Origin: Lycorma delicatula
Lineage: Eukaryota; Arthropoda; Insecta; Hemiptera; Fulgoridae
Direction: 5' to 3'
NCBI RefSeq assembly: GCF_047948215.1
Contig: NC_134456.1
Location: 194,167,034-194,231,033, forward strand
Length of the DNA: 64,000 nt
Shown here: one piece after another, positions 50,545 through 62,023 of the stretch
Layout: each line of letters begins with the position of its first letter
Position numbering within the stretch: the first letter of the stretch is position 1
Notes under the pieces: generated by a model
What the model saw: only the letters and a program-made list of their open reading frames with translations
What the model was told of the DNA's origin: nothing
The model's database searches: none
Made by a program: the position numbers and the translations under genes

Positions 50545-51496
50545 TAGTAGATTAGCAATAGATGCAATCAGCGTTTGGTTGCGTTCGTGGAGGTTAAAGG
50601 TTAATCCGGCGAAGTCCAGCCACGTGACGTTCACTATGAGGAGGAAAGATTGCCCTGCGGTTCGGTAAAACGGTGTCAGGATACCTCAAGTCAATACAGT
50701 ACCTGGGCTATTACCTTGATCGCCATTTGAAATAAAGGGATCATGTTAGGGAGAAGGGGAAGTTGTTTAAATTAAGTTTAAGAAGATGTGTTGGGTAAGA
50801 GATCACAACTTTCTTTGTCGAACAAGGCTCTGCTCTACAAGGCTTTCTTGAAACCCATACGATGTTGAATCCCGTACGGAGATACGGGATTGAACTCTGG
50901 GGAACGGCCAGTAACAGCAACGTGGAGATCATTCAACTATTTCAGAATAAACTTCTACGAGACATAACCTACGCGCCGTGGTTCATAAGGAATGCTGAGA
51001 TCCACGATTACGTAGGCATTCCTTACTTTTGAGAGGAAGTTGGACGTCTAGTTTCAAGGTATGTGTGCAGATTGGGTAAGCATATTAATCATATCGCTTT
51101 GAATTTGCTAGACAACAGCGAGGGCGTTAGGAGACTAAAAAGGCTCCACGTGCTTGATCTTGTTGATGGCCCGTTATGATCATCGGTTTGGCGGCTTGAT
51201 GCTCACGTTTATTGTTTCTTGGCTGTTTCAAAGTTACTGTTTCGTTTACTGTTCCATTTAAAGTTGTTAATTTTGTTGTTTTAATGATAAAGTTGACTGG
51301 ACATTCGAATGGACATTTAAAGGCACTATCAAATTATGTAAAGTTTATATTATGGTACTGTATGTTTGTTATGTATAATATCGTTTTTGTATTACTTGAG
51401 AATTATCATTGGGAGGTCCTCTTTCAGTTATAGCTTAATTGTAGAAGCTTAGAAGCTTATTTATTGTAAGTAAATAAAGGAATTCAGAAAAAAAAA
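50545..51496 (+). pseudogene. Jockey-like LINE 3' end, 5'-truncated
   Basis: Plus-strand remains of the RT thumb and C-terminal part. Readable blocks, spread over three frames by frameshifts, are SVWLRSWRLKVNPAKSSHVT, AVR then NGVRIPQVNTV, YLDRHL, SNKALLYKAFLKP, YGIELWGTASNSNVEIIQRF, APWFIRNAEIHDYVGIPY, and ALNLLDNSEGVRRLKRL. This order is typical of the C-terminal region of Jockey ORF2 proteins. The coding part stops near 51,180. A 3' untranslated region of about 300 bases ends with AATAAA (51,473-51,478) and nine A residues (51,488-51,496). RT motifs A to C are missing through 5' truncation. Confidence 0.82.
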
Positions 51497-51611
51497 TCTA
51501 AAATGTTATAACATTATTTTTCCATCTTAAATATATTTCCATCTTCACAACGCTTCGTTTTATTAATTTTATTAAAATAATAATATACTGCTTGAATAAA
51601 TAAAGTGAATC

Positions 51612-51659
<48 letters not shown>
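51497..51659 (+). other. Second 3' end: possible 3' transduction
   Basis: Directly after the Jockey poly(A), about 118 bases of AT-rich non-LINE sequence end with AATAAA (51,595-51,600). A pure 45-base poly(A) run follows at 51,615-51,659. Two signal-plus-poly(A) ends in series fit a LINE transcript that read through its own signal to a downstream one. Alternatives are insertion of an unrelated retroposon or an expanded A repeat. Confidence 0.5.
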
Positions 51660-51660
<1 letters not shown>

Positions 51661-54229
51661 AGACAAACTAAGTTTTTAGGAGTGATAGGAATGTTTTAAG
51701 AATTTTTCTCAAATTCATGAACATTACTTTCAATTCTATTTAATTTATAAGAAGGCTAATTGTAATTGGACGTATGTAATTGATTACCTATAGTTTAATT
51801 ATAATAATCGATGTAAGTATCTCGTTAAGGCGCTAAACTAAGTAGCTATGTAGAAATTCACTTGATTAATGTTTAGATGGTAAGATATTCAATAATCGTA
51901 GGCCGACTGTTCTGGAATTGATTTCAAACAGTTTTCTTATTTATTTAAGGAAAAAGCTCGAATAAAATTCAAAGTGTAATCAAGTTAAGTGTACTTTTCT
52001 GTCGGTTTCCAGTCACTGGCATTAATCAATCCTATAAAATCTATTTTATTAGGCGCAATATAATAAACAATTTGTAATCCCAGCAAGGATGTTGAAATTT
52101 TATAAAATTAGATATATATCTATTTACATTTATACCATATCGGATATCTCTTTCCTTTCAAAAATCTTTTTTTCAAAAAAGGAAACTAATTTAAAAATAT
52201 AACGCCAAATGCATTCTCAATCATATAAATTTTAACTTTTTGAAGTCAAATACCTATCATCAATTCACAAACCTTCAATTTGCGCCAACAAAAAGTTGAA
52301 ATTTAAAGATGTGATGATGCGTTACTTTGTAATTTTGTTTTTACATTTTTTTAAAGTCTATTTTATTTTTAGTCGACTTTACTTTAGATCTTATTTAAGG
52401 TAATGAAATGTATAAAAAAAAAACGCCCTCCGAAAAAATTCAGATAAACGATGAATGGAGGCTATTTCTTAGTCAGAGTCAGCTAAGGCTTCTGTCTGAA
52501 ATTCTTATTATTTATACCAAAAGTTTTCTACTAATTTTATTGAAGTTAAGGTTAGAAGTATTGCAATTTTAGAATATTTTAGGCTATATCATTACTCTGT
52601 TATCATCCAATACTAAGCAACTTTAACGATGAAAAAAAGAATTATATTAAACAGAGTTTTTTTTATCAAAGTTTTTTTGCAATAACTGCTCAAAAAAAAA
52701 GGCAACTTTTCTTTTAAATAACTCCCAATTAGAATATGTAGAAAACTTATCACCAGATAAGTAGAGAAAACCTATCAAGTAAAAAAAAAATATTAGAATC
52801 AATAAATTTGATAAAGAATAGGAACTGAAGTTACAAAAAAAGAACAACACACGAGAATTGAAACTCCCCTTATTTTGAAGTCATATGAAAATAGCAAAAA
52901 GGAATTTTTACCATTGCTTTTTAGCGAAACGTAAACTACTGGTTGAAGATTTATTCAGCAAATGAAGATCAATCATTTTAATATCTATAAAGCATATAAA
53001 TAAAAATAAATGATTCATACTGACCAATTGTTAAATAAATACAGTTTTCGTGATAAAGAATAATAATAATATAGAGCACTTAAAGGAATGTGTAATGCAT
53101 TGGAAAGAAATTAACGGCAAACCCGGATTTAAATTTATAAAATGATTAAAAATTCCACAACATAAAATAAATATATGTTTTATTTTAAGAGAATTAATCG
53201 GCAGTTCGTAACGGAATGATCAAACTCAAGAATATTTGGATTAAGTTCAGAAAGAAAAAACACGTGCATAAAATCACATTACAGAAAACTTGTCTTCGAA
53301 CACACAATTCAAATTAATCGATTTGAAAATGTAATGACCCGCGAAAAATAATGTGACAATGAATAATTCAGGAGTGAGAATTTTAGAATAAAGGAGAAAA
53401 GGCTTACCGGCGTGTTTGCATATCAAATCGGCCGTAGTCAGTAGTAATAGTAGTAGTTAAAGTAATAACAGTAGTAAGGGAGAAGTACGCCTTGGCGATA
53501 AGTCTGGATAGCCTTTCCCCCTGCATTGCATGTATCAGCTGATATATACAGCTAGTCCTTAACAATATAATATAACTGATTCTTACCAGTAAGTATAACC
53601 CATCTCTGCCCAATAAACTTTCTTTTAGAAATACGCTAGTGTGGTGGAGAACGTTCTTTTTCTTATTTCATATTCTTTATTCACCCAGTATTCAGATGAG
53701 GAAAGAAAGGAAAGAAAAAATTATATATTTTTTCCCAGTAGTCTGATATGTAATACACATGTGAGGTAGTAAACGTAGCACATGAATCAAATGTAAATAA
53801 TTTATTAAGAAAAAATTTACACACTAACTCTAACTCCGTACAAATAAATTTTTAATAGTTGTATAATATTTAGAAAACTATGCAATCTCATAAAAAAAAG
53901 ACAACTATCTTTTTCAGATTCACTCGTAATCAAAACAAATAATTTAGTTGTTATTTTTAAATAATATAGCATTTTACAGCCACAAACAATCGATAAAAAA
54001 GGGACTCGCCTTGAAAATGCTTTCAATTTAATTAAAAATTTTCAGACATTTACAAAAATAAACTTAATCAGTCCATACAAAATCTTATTTATTTTCAATT
54101 TTACTCCTTTCCATGGAGACACAGTACCACCAGATTTATTTTGAAATACGATGCGACAGAATATTAAAAAGAATTAAGTTGTCTTACTTTAATTCTTTTT
54201 TACGATTAATTCACTACATAAGCACAGAG
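51660..54229. other. AT-rich non-coding stretch
   Basis: No gene recognised. A 12-bp perfect inverted repeat (AAAAAGAATTAA) lies at 54,166-54,177 with 54,189-54,200. A GTA/GTAG-like trinucleotide run is seen near 53,435-53,480. Confidence 0.45.
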
Positions 54230-54341
54230 GAAATAGAAATTGGACATTTTTTAGCGTATGAAAAATGTAGTGCCTGACCGGGATTCGAACCCGGGACCTC
54301 CGGGTGAAAGGCCAAAACTCTACCACTCTGCCACGGAAATA
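54230..54341 (-). mobile_element. SINE-B copy 1 (tRNA-derived)
   Basis: Minus strand reads a tRNA-like head with A box TGGCAGAGTGG and a perfect B box GGTTCGAATCC, then CCGGTCAGGCACT and TTTTTCATACGCTA before an AATTTCTATTTCC tail. The 5' end cannot pair with the 3' side as an acceptor stem, so it is not a tRNA gene. Copy 2 is at 59,281-59,388 on the same strand. Confidence 0.8.
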
Positions 54342-54908
54342 GGCTTTTTAAATCTTTGATGAAAATATTTTTGAAAGGAGAAATTGCATGACAAGTTACA
54401 TTATTTTAAAGTAAAAGAACAATAGACCCAATATTCGAGCAAAAAAAAGTTTGATGTTCGATATCAATCCACTTATTCTCCCTTCATTCGACAAGCCAGT
54501 AAATACTTATTCATAGTCCGGTATAACGGAGTAAAATATCTCTACAAGGGGAACGGAGGAACGTGTCGTACAAATAAATAAGTATAAACATTTTTATTTT
54601 AGATGAATATTTCAATGTTTCAATAATATACGTGAAAATGAAGCACGAATCGAGAAACTGAAAAGCGGTGTTACTTCCCTCAAATTCTACTCCCATCAAC
54701 TTTCAAAAACAGTGGTTATAGCTAGTTGTTGATTAAGAAGAATTAATTATGTGTGGGTATTTCTGTATTTTTCAGAGTTGAAACTGGATTTTACTGAGGG
54801 AACCTAGATTCATCATTGCGATTGGCAGCAGCCATAAAAGCAAGCACCACTTAATCGGGAGCAGCATTGTCAAATAGCGTTTGCCCGAATTGGACATACT
54901 ATTTTCAC

Positions 54909-55050
54909 GTGCAATCTGACATACATTACATACGTGCAATCTGACATCCCAACCCCGTAGGGGAAGTCACCCGCTTTGTGACGCTTCCGGTAGCCACATC
55001 CCCTCCCGTTCCTAGCCCTGATGGGTTTTAACGGGAGGTGCAATCCGACA
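54909..55050. repeat. GC-rich 90-bp insert between direct repeats
   Basis: GTGCAATCTGACAT occurs at 54,909 and 54,934, and GTGCAATCCGACA at 55,038. Between the second and third lies a 90-bp GC-rich piece (54,948-55,037) unlike its flanks. The direct repeats may be a target duplication (12 of 13 bases) around a short retroposon or LINE 3' fragment; the extra first copy suggests a local tandem duplication. Confidence 0.5.
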
Positions 55051-57336
55051 ATAAGGTTTCAGTTACGACCAGCTGTTCCTTCTTCCATGCGTTCAACTCT
55101 TAAAACTAAAAAATAAAGGGTTTTCTCCAGTGTCGCCGATTATTATGTAATCAGCAGACCACTTTCTGTACTTGACATAAAGCTAGAACACCATTTTGCT
55201 AAAGCAAGAAACTTTAAACAAGTACCGGCAATAATAGAGAACAAGCTTATACTCCAAAAAAATAAGTACGTAACAGAAATAACGTAGAAAAAAGGAAAAG
55301 AGTCTCATTAGACTCTAAGACCATTGTCTTAGATCAAATAGTAAAATTATTAATTAAATAATTTAAGTAACAGAATACCTACTACAAATTTAAAAAAAAA
55401 AATCCTTTAAAACGGTAGTACTAATAATCGTAGAATAATAATCTTTGCGATAAGTCTACTAATGCAATAAATATAAAGAAAAAGAACGGATAAACAAAAT
55501 CGTTTCCTATTACATAACAGTAATTTAATTCTTGCTAAACAAATAAAATTTAATTAACTTTAAGAACAACTTGATTAAATCAGATTTCATTATTAATTAA
55601 AATAAAAACAAAATTTTACCTTTGAAGTCGCAAATTACTTCTTCCGATTTCAGTTAAAAATAATAAATATAATAATAATAGTTTCTTGAAATCATATTTA
55701 AAATAAATAACTTTATTTCTGATACTTACCATCTTTCCTTATAATAAAATGTTACTTTTGGTAATATAAATAGATAATAAATAAACTTGTGAAAAAAATT
55801 AAGTCAACTTACTTAATTGAACTTACTTAATTATTTATAACAATAATTACATAATAATTGTAGCTTTAGAATTTTGTTTATGTACCGTTTTTGCGATATT
55901 TAAATAGATTAATTAAAATTAAAGCAAAAATAGAATACAGAACTTAATTTTTTTAAAAGAAATTGTGTTTTTAAAGGTATATGTTGATTATTAACTGGCG
56001 GTACATTTTATTCTATTAAATGTACTGTAATTTTTTTTAGATAATTGTTTTTTGTGATTTTTAAGAAATGTTATCTTTTATAACACACCATAACTTAACT
56101 AAATTTCTCATTACACGTAGTTTGTAAGTTTTTCATGAAAGTTTTTTAACATGTTTTTTTAAATAAAACAGTCGGGTAGTAAATTTTTATTTGTTTCAAA
56201 TACGTCTGATATATTCTAATTCTTTTATTAGTAAATTTGTATTCATTGAAATTTTTATTACGTAGTACCTATGTTCTGAGTATTTTGGTAATTTTACTGA
56301 AAATCATATTTTTCTAATATTTTCGTATTTTTATGAAGTGTGACACCTATTAAATATTTTAATGATATGTCAGGTAGGTATGATAAACCTTTTTTAATGT
56401 TCCATTTATCCGGATTCAGCCTTACAAAGGTCATTCCGGATATCGGGATTCCACTGCATATTAAAACTTTTCATGGATAAATACACTGAAAAAAAATACA
56501 TGTGAAAATTCAATTTTCACATACATCATACTATGTATTAATTTTCTTACTGAAAATTTAACTTGAAAACACTCAACTGTATTAAAATAGTACTACGTAA
56601 TACGGAAAATCTTTCGCGAGGTAAATTTCTCTGCATGTACTTTCCCATAATGTTAAAATATTATTAATTCACTAAAATTTAAACGTAAAAACAAATAATT
56701 ATGCACTCTAAAATAATATTATACATCTTTCTCGCCATAAACAAGAAGAGATTAATTTCAAATTCAAAATTAAATTATTGTAAAATAGAAGATTATATTT
56801 ATGAAGAATGTTGTGGAGTAATAACTTTATATAATTATTATTATTACTGACGTTCTGCTCTTCCACAAGGTATAGAGCACATTCAAATTTAGTCTTAGCT
56901 CATTAGATTCAAAGACTTTGCTTTCAAATGACCAACAATTTTTCTTCCAGCCAGATAAAAGTATTTTTCCTAAGAATCCAGCTTATTAAATTCTACGTTT
57001 TCAATCTATTTATTTATTTTTTGTCATTCATTCCTGTTCAACATCTTTTCAGTCAACGTTTCTTATTATTCTTTTAATTTTATGATTAAATAAAATAATA
57101 AACGTTAAAAAAACTCGTAGTTATACGAATTCCATGCGTCGTCTAGCGTAACCATGTGAAAATAAGGTTCAAGAAAAACAATAAATTTACTGATTCTTTA
57201 AATGGTAATAACAATTCAAATGAGAACATAAAATTACTAAGTTAACCGAAAAATTAAAAAAAAAAAACCGTTTAATTTTATTAGAAATAATGTATCTGCA
57301 ACTGCAGTTTCATGACATAACTGCACACAATCTGTA
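55051..57336. other. AT-rich non-coding stretch
   Basis: About 2.3 kb, very AT-rich. Nothing recognised. Confidence 0.5.
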
Positions 57337-58627
57337 AAACAGAGCGTTCGTTAAGTTGCTGGGCACTGGAATAATGAAAGTTTGTATTTTTATTTCATTA
57401 TTTTGTAGAAACGGATATTACAATAACTGAAATAGTTTATAAAATGTGCTGAAAATAACCTCCCTCTATATCAGTACAACAAGGTACACATTTCAATTTG
57501 TTTTTAAATTCTTTAACCGGCTGATGTATTGGAATGTCTCGTACGTATGCCATTTTTAGTTCGTCAATCGTGCGTGGCCTGTTGTGTGCACTGCTTGTTT
57601 CGCTGTCCCCCATGAAAAGTAATCTGGGGGAGACAGATAAAAACGTTATTGAACTGATACATATGTGCGCTGCGACGCCAACCTGTTGGAAGCAACTGCG
57701 ATAAATAAATTAAAACCGTGATATATTTCCACTTCTGTTACCTGACTAATGAAGTTTGTTAAAACAGATCACTATTAACAGTATATTCAAAAAAAAAGAT
57801 TGAACCCATAATGCGCTTTCTATTCGCACCAATCCAGACTCAAGTTTTCGCTTCATATAAAGATTGTTCGTGTAATTCATGGAGGTCAATATTCGACCAC
57901 AGTAGTGTATTTTGTGAATTTTTATACCCTTCCAGATGAAACCATGCTTCATCCGTAAAAAACGTAATGTCGAGGATATAAACGGAATTTTAATCAATAA
58001 GACGTTTAAATTGTTGACAATAATTTAGTCTTTTGACAGGATCTGCAGGTTTCAGTTCTTGAACACACATTACTTTGTAGGGGAAAAGTTTCACTTCTTT
58101 TCTTATAGTTTTATGTGCAGTGGCAAGTCCGATAACTTGTTGCTGTGCTAACTTACGTATTGACTTTGATGGAGTTTCGGCCACAGCATCCGAAATATCA
58201 AGTAGCTTCTGTGCGTTTAGTTTTGGTGGTCTTCCGCTTCGATCAGCTTCTTCAACAGAGCCTGTTGCCAGACAGAGTTCGAACTGCACTGAGGTAAGGA
58301 ACAGGAGCATTTGGAAACTTCTAGGAATAGTTGTGCTTGACTAAATCAGTATACTTGTCACCTCAACCAAACATGTGTTCAACGATAAAAATGCTTCCCT
58401 CTACCGAAAGAACCATTACGTTTCTTGCAAATATTGATTCCGCTAAATGAAACAACAGAAAACGAAACGAAGCACATTCAATCACAGCTCAACAACTGAC
58501 GTCTTGGTTTATTACTGAGAACGTCCAACGTTGGTTGCCACAAGACATTCAATCTAACGCCGAAAGAACAGAATACACCACATAATTCTAAAGAATATTG
58601 CAAAGCAACTTTCCGAACGTACTGTAC
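57337..58627 (-). mobile_element. Tc1/mariner-superfamily element, degraded
   Basis: About 1.29 kb flanked by TA (57,335-57,336 and 58,628-58,629), with inverted ends. The left end ACAGAGCGTTCGTTAAGTTG matches the reverse complement of the right end as ACAG, CGTTCG and AAGTTGCT blocks with a few mismatches between. It carries a transposase relic on the minus strand. Frameshifts and an internal deletion make it non-autonomous. Confidence 0.8.
57390..58416 (-). pseudogene. Transposase pseudogene, DUF4817-type
   Basis: Starts at the ATG complement 58,414-58,416 with MVLSVEGSIFIVEHMFG and GDKYTDLVKHNYS (first HTH, with a stop and a frameshift near 58,290). Then TGSVEEADRSGRPPKLNAQK, a second HTH around SIRKLAQQQVIGLATAHKTI, and LFPYKVMCVQELKPADPVKR. 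Another shift leads to a catalytic-domain start resembling FFTDEAWFHLEGYKNSQN, where the first Asp is expected, then GVWIGANRKRIMGSIFF. The central catalytic stretch is deleted, leaving FQQVGVAAH where related proteins have FQQDGATAH, so the second Asp is lost. A C-terminal segment is readable to about 57,390. The residue order matches transposases widespread in insects; this copy is dead. Confidence 0.8.
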
Positions 58628-58629
58628 TA

Positions 58630-59280
58630 TAAAGGTATTCCAACAGTAAAATTAACGAAAGATACTGAGTTCTAACCAGAAAGATTTTCTTTTTCTTTTG
58701 TTTTTAATAGTCTTATTTAACATAAATAATCTTATATAGTAACTTAATTTTACGAAAATATACATATGGATAAGAACACTATTTCTATTCCAACCAGCAT
58801 ACGATAAAGTAAAAAGTCATCAAATTTAAGGACTTTTCCAATCAGTAATACTGAACTACGATAGAAGTAAAATACTCGTAACAAAATACAGAAACCGTAA
58901 CAAACTTCCACACAGCTTTTAAGTATATACAAACATATAGGCTATATAATGCGAATTTCACGGATTTCAAATATTTTTCTGTCGATTTCCTTATATAATG
59001 AAGTTAATATTTCATAACTGCCCACCTCCATAAAGGTAATCGGAAATTATAAAAAATTTATTAACTTCGCATTAAACTTAAACTAAAAAAAACTAACGGG
59101 TAATTAGCGATTAGAAACGGCATATTTATCAGGATAAAGTAAGCTTTTTAATACAGTGTTAAAAAAATTACTAATCATGCTATCTTAAATTATTTCATTA
59201 AAAAACAAACACATCACAATGATATCGCAGAACACTGCACTTCTTCATATTGTGTTTTTTTTAAGTTTGTACATGTGGTA
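58630..59280. other. AT-rich non-coding stretch
   Basis: No feature recognised. Confidence 0.5.
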
Positions 59281-59388
59281 TAGAAATGGAATTTTGGTAA
59301 CGTATGAAAAAAGCCACACCTGACCGGCATTCGAACCCAGGACCACGAGATGAAAGGCCGAGACGCTACCACTCCGTCACGGAGATTG
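59281..59388 (-). mobile_element. SINE-B copy 2 (tRNA-derived)
   Basis: Minus strand: ACGGAGTGGTAGCGTCTCGG, CCTTTCATC, a B box with one change (GGTTCGAATGC), CCGGTCAGGTGTGGC, TTTTTTCATACGTTACC and a tail AAAATTCCATTTCTAT matching copy 1. The different head mutations show two independent, aged copies. Confidence 0.78.
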
Positions 59389-61880
59389 GGTTTAATTTAT
59401 TAAATAATTAATGTTTGATATATCTTTGAAATGTGAAAAACATGTTTCCCTGGAAAGGTAATTTACTGAAGAGCCGTTACATGATCAGCTGAAAAATAAT
59501 TGTAGTTTTAAGATTCCCTCCAAAATAAGCAGAATTTTTATAGAATCACATCACTATATATAGTTTTGTTATTGTGTGTGTGTGTGTTGCATGGATACAA
59601 GGAATGCAAGAACTCTGAGGTTAAATAATTTCTCATGAAGACTAAAAAAAATTGAGAAAAAACACAGTCGTAAAAAAGTACTGAGTGAAAGGAAATTAAA
59701 ATTTTATTAAGTTTGTAGTCAACTGTGAGAACAATGAGTAAATAATTCAGCGGTAATTCTTTTTGAAGTAGCCTGTACACGAAGTGAGTACGTACTTCGT
59801 TCGCTATGCATAGTGTCTGACTGATAAAATTTCATATTTGTGCAGAAATCCAACAGAAAATTATTGTAAATATTGTAAAACAAATTGAGGACTTTGTTGT
59901 ACAGCAATATAATTTCAAACAATTTTTAAATCTACATACAACATTACTAATAATAATAAGTTACAAATTTAATCCAGCTAAAAATGATTAGAAATTTAAT
60001 TAATTTGAATTTCGGTGTTGAAAACAAAGAAAATTAATAACATTAACTTAGCAAACGAGGTATTTAATTCATTGTAAAAAAATCGCGCAAATTGTACTTT
60101 TTTTATAACTGCTAATAATGCTTCAAAATAATAATTTTTAACTATTGTTTCAAGCAAGATGGTAACCCCTACCAGCGAGATAGAACAATATTATGTTAAA
60201 AAAAAAAGATAAAACAATTCTGTATTCGTACCTTTATTGATGCCAGTGACAAAAATTCAAGAGGTAATTTTATTCTTTTCTGTTCACTTGATCTATTCTC
60301 TCTACAATAATACGGGTAATAAAAAATATTTTATTACCAGTATTATAGTAAAACTGTAATTTGTATGCAATAGCATACAAATTACAGTTTTCATGAAATT
60401 TTAATTAAGTGTTCGGCTCAGTTACGCAGATATAAAGATGAACTGAAGATTATGTAGAAATTAAGAACGAACACGCACACAACGGAACAGTTATTATTAC
60501 AATATAAGGAAAGAAATTCGTTTAAAGTGTACCATAGTTTGCATAAAAAAGCACAGAAAAATTCCATTTTTATCTTAAAAAAACACAATTAAAAGTTTTA
60601 AAGGATTTAATATTAATTATATAGCTGAAACCTAAAACTGCCTTTTATATAATTCGCAATCTTCATAATTTCATTATTATACTTCAGAAGTAAAGAATTC
60701 ATTAGAGAATTTCATTTCATTAAGAAAAGAAAAACGCTCGTTTTCACTTAAAAATGCAATATTCAGATACAATACATGTATATTTCAGTTTTCTTTCTTT
60801 TTTTTAGGTTGTAAGAATTCATGCAAGACAAAAGTTTCTTGTTTTCATCACAAAAGCTGTTCTTTACATTAGTTATGGTTTGTTTTATTTTTTAATAATA
60901 ATTCTAATTTATTTTAACTTTTTTCTTTCTTACTTCCTTATTATTCTTTCTTTAATTTCATTTGATTTTTTACTTTTTAAATAAATTCCTCCCCTTGAAT
61001 TAATTTTTAAAATATGCAAAACACTGAAAAGCGTTCATTAGATATCTCCCCTTGGCAAATAAATTTTAAAAAAATACATAAATCCATTGTGTGCGTAGCT
61101 GAATATTTGTAATTAAAATTTAAAATATGTTGAGTAAATTAACCTTCCAACAACTAATATTAAAGATACAAGAATGACGATGAAACTGCCAAAGGCCAAA
61201 TAATAATCAATTCATCGTAAATACATTAATAACGAAATACTGTTCACTGAATTTTTAACCGTTCTACATCAATATTTATTTTTATTATTATTAAATTTAT
61301 TAATTTCTTCGAAATAATATATCGACTTTAACGCAAATTAAATTAACGTTGAATACCAAACACTCACTTCCTGTGGATAATATAAACACAGCAGATATAA
61401 AATTGCTTATCCGGTGTTGAAGTAAGGTAAAAATTAACTTCGTAGTTTTTTAAAAGAGTATTTCGCAAAGCGACATAACTTCCTTACTGAAAATATCGAT
61501 TAATAAAATATAAGAAAAAAAACGATAAATAACTGAACGAATAACGATAAGATAAAAAACCAATAACGGATAAAATTATGTATAAAATAAGTAAAGAAAA
61601 AATTAGATGTGATGTTTCTTATTTTGATTTATATAATAACATAAATGTAATGGAATCTGTAACGGTATTAACCTACCAACTTATATAATTTCTACTGTTC
61701 ATTAGTAAAATGGTTACTAATGTGCATATAGTTTTATTAATTTCCCTTAAAAATATCTATGCAATAAATATACTTGTAATTTCATATTATTAAAGAAAGG
61801 AATTAACATTAAATATATATGTATCAGTAATAAAACTAATTTATACGGATTTTAATATTAATTTTCTCAGTGTACGAGAA
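59389..61880. other. AT-rich stretch with a perfect 19-bp hairpin
   Basis: No gene seen. Minus-strand frames at 59,538-59,922 have no motif. A short (GT)n lies near 59,573-59,587. Confidence 0.45.
60350..60391. repeat. Perfect 19-bp hairpin, 4-base loop
   Basis: AAAACTGTAATTTGTATGC (60,350-60,368) and its exact reverse complement (60,373-60,391) are separated by AATA. Confidence 0.92.
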
Positions 61881-61884
61881 TATA

Positions 61885-61939
<55 letters not shown>

Positions 61940-61972
61940 TTTACATATATATACACACACACACACACACAG

Positions 61973-62020
<48 letters not shown>
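61881..62020. repeat. Compound (TA)n-(AC)n-(TG)n microsatellite
   Basis: TA dinucleotides to 61,937, then a short spacer, AC repeats at 61,953-61,971, the two bases GA, and TG repeats at 61,974-62,020. The AC and TG tracts form a 19-bp perfect inverted repeat. Open frames across it on both strands are repeat artefacts. Confidence 0.93.

Positions 62021-62023
<3 letters not shown>

Noticed and set aside
54272..54341. tRNA gene on the minus strand
   Set aside because: A and B boxes are good, but the ends cannot form an acceptor stem and a second copy with the same tail exists at 59.3 kb; it is a SINE.
60350..60391. miRNA precursor
   Set aside because: The stem is perfect and only 19 bp with a 4-base loop; too short and without the usual mismatches.
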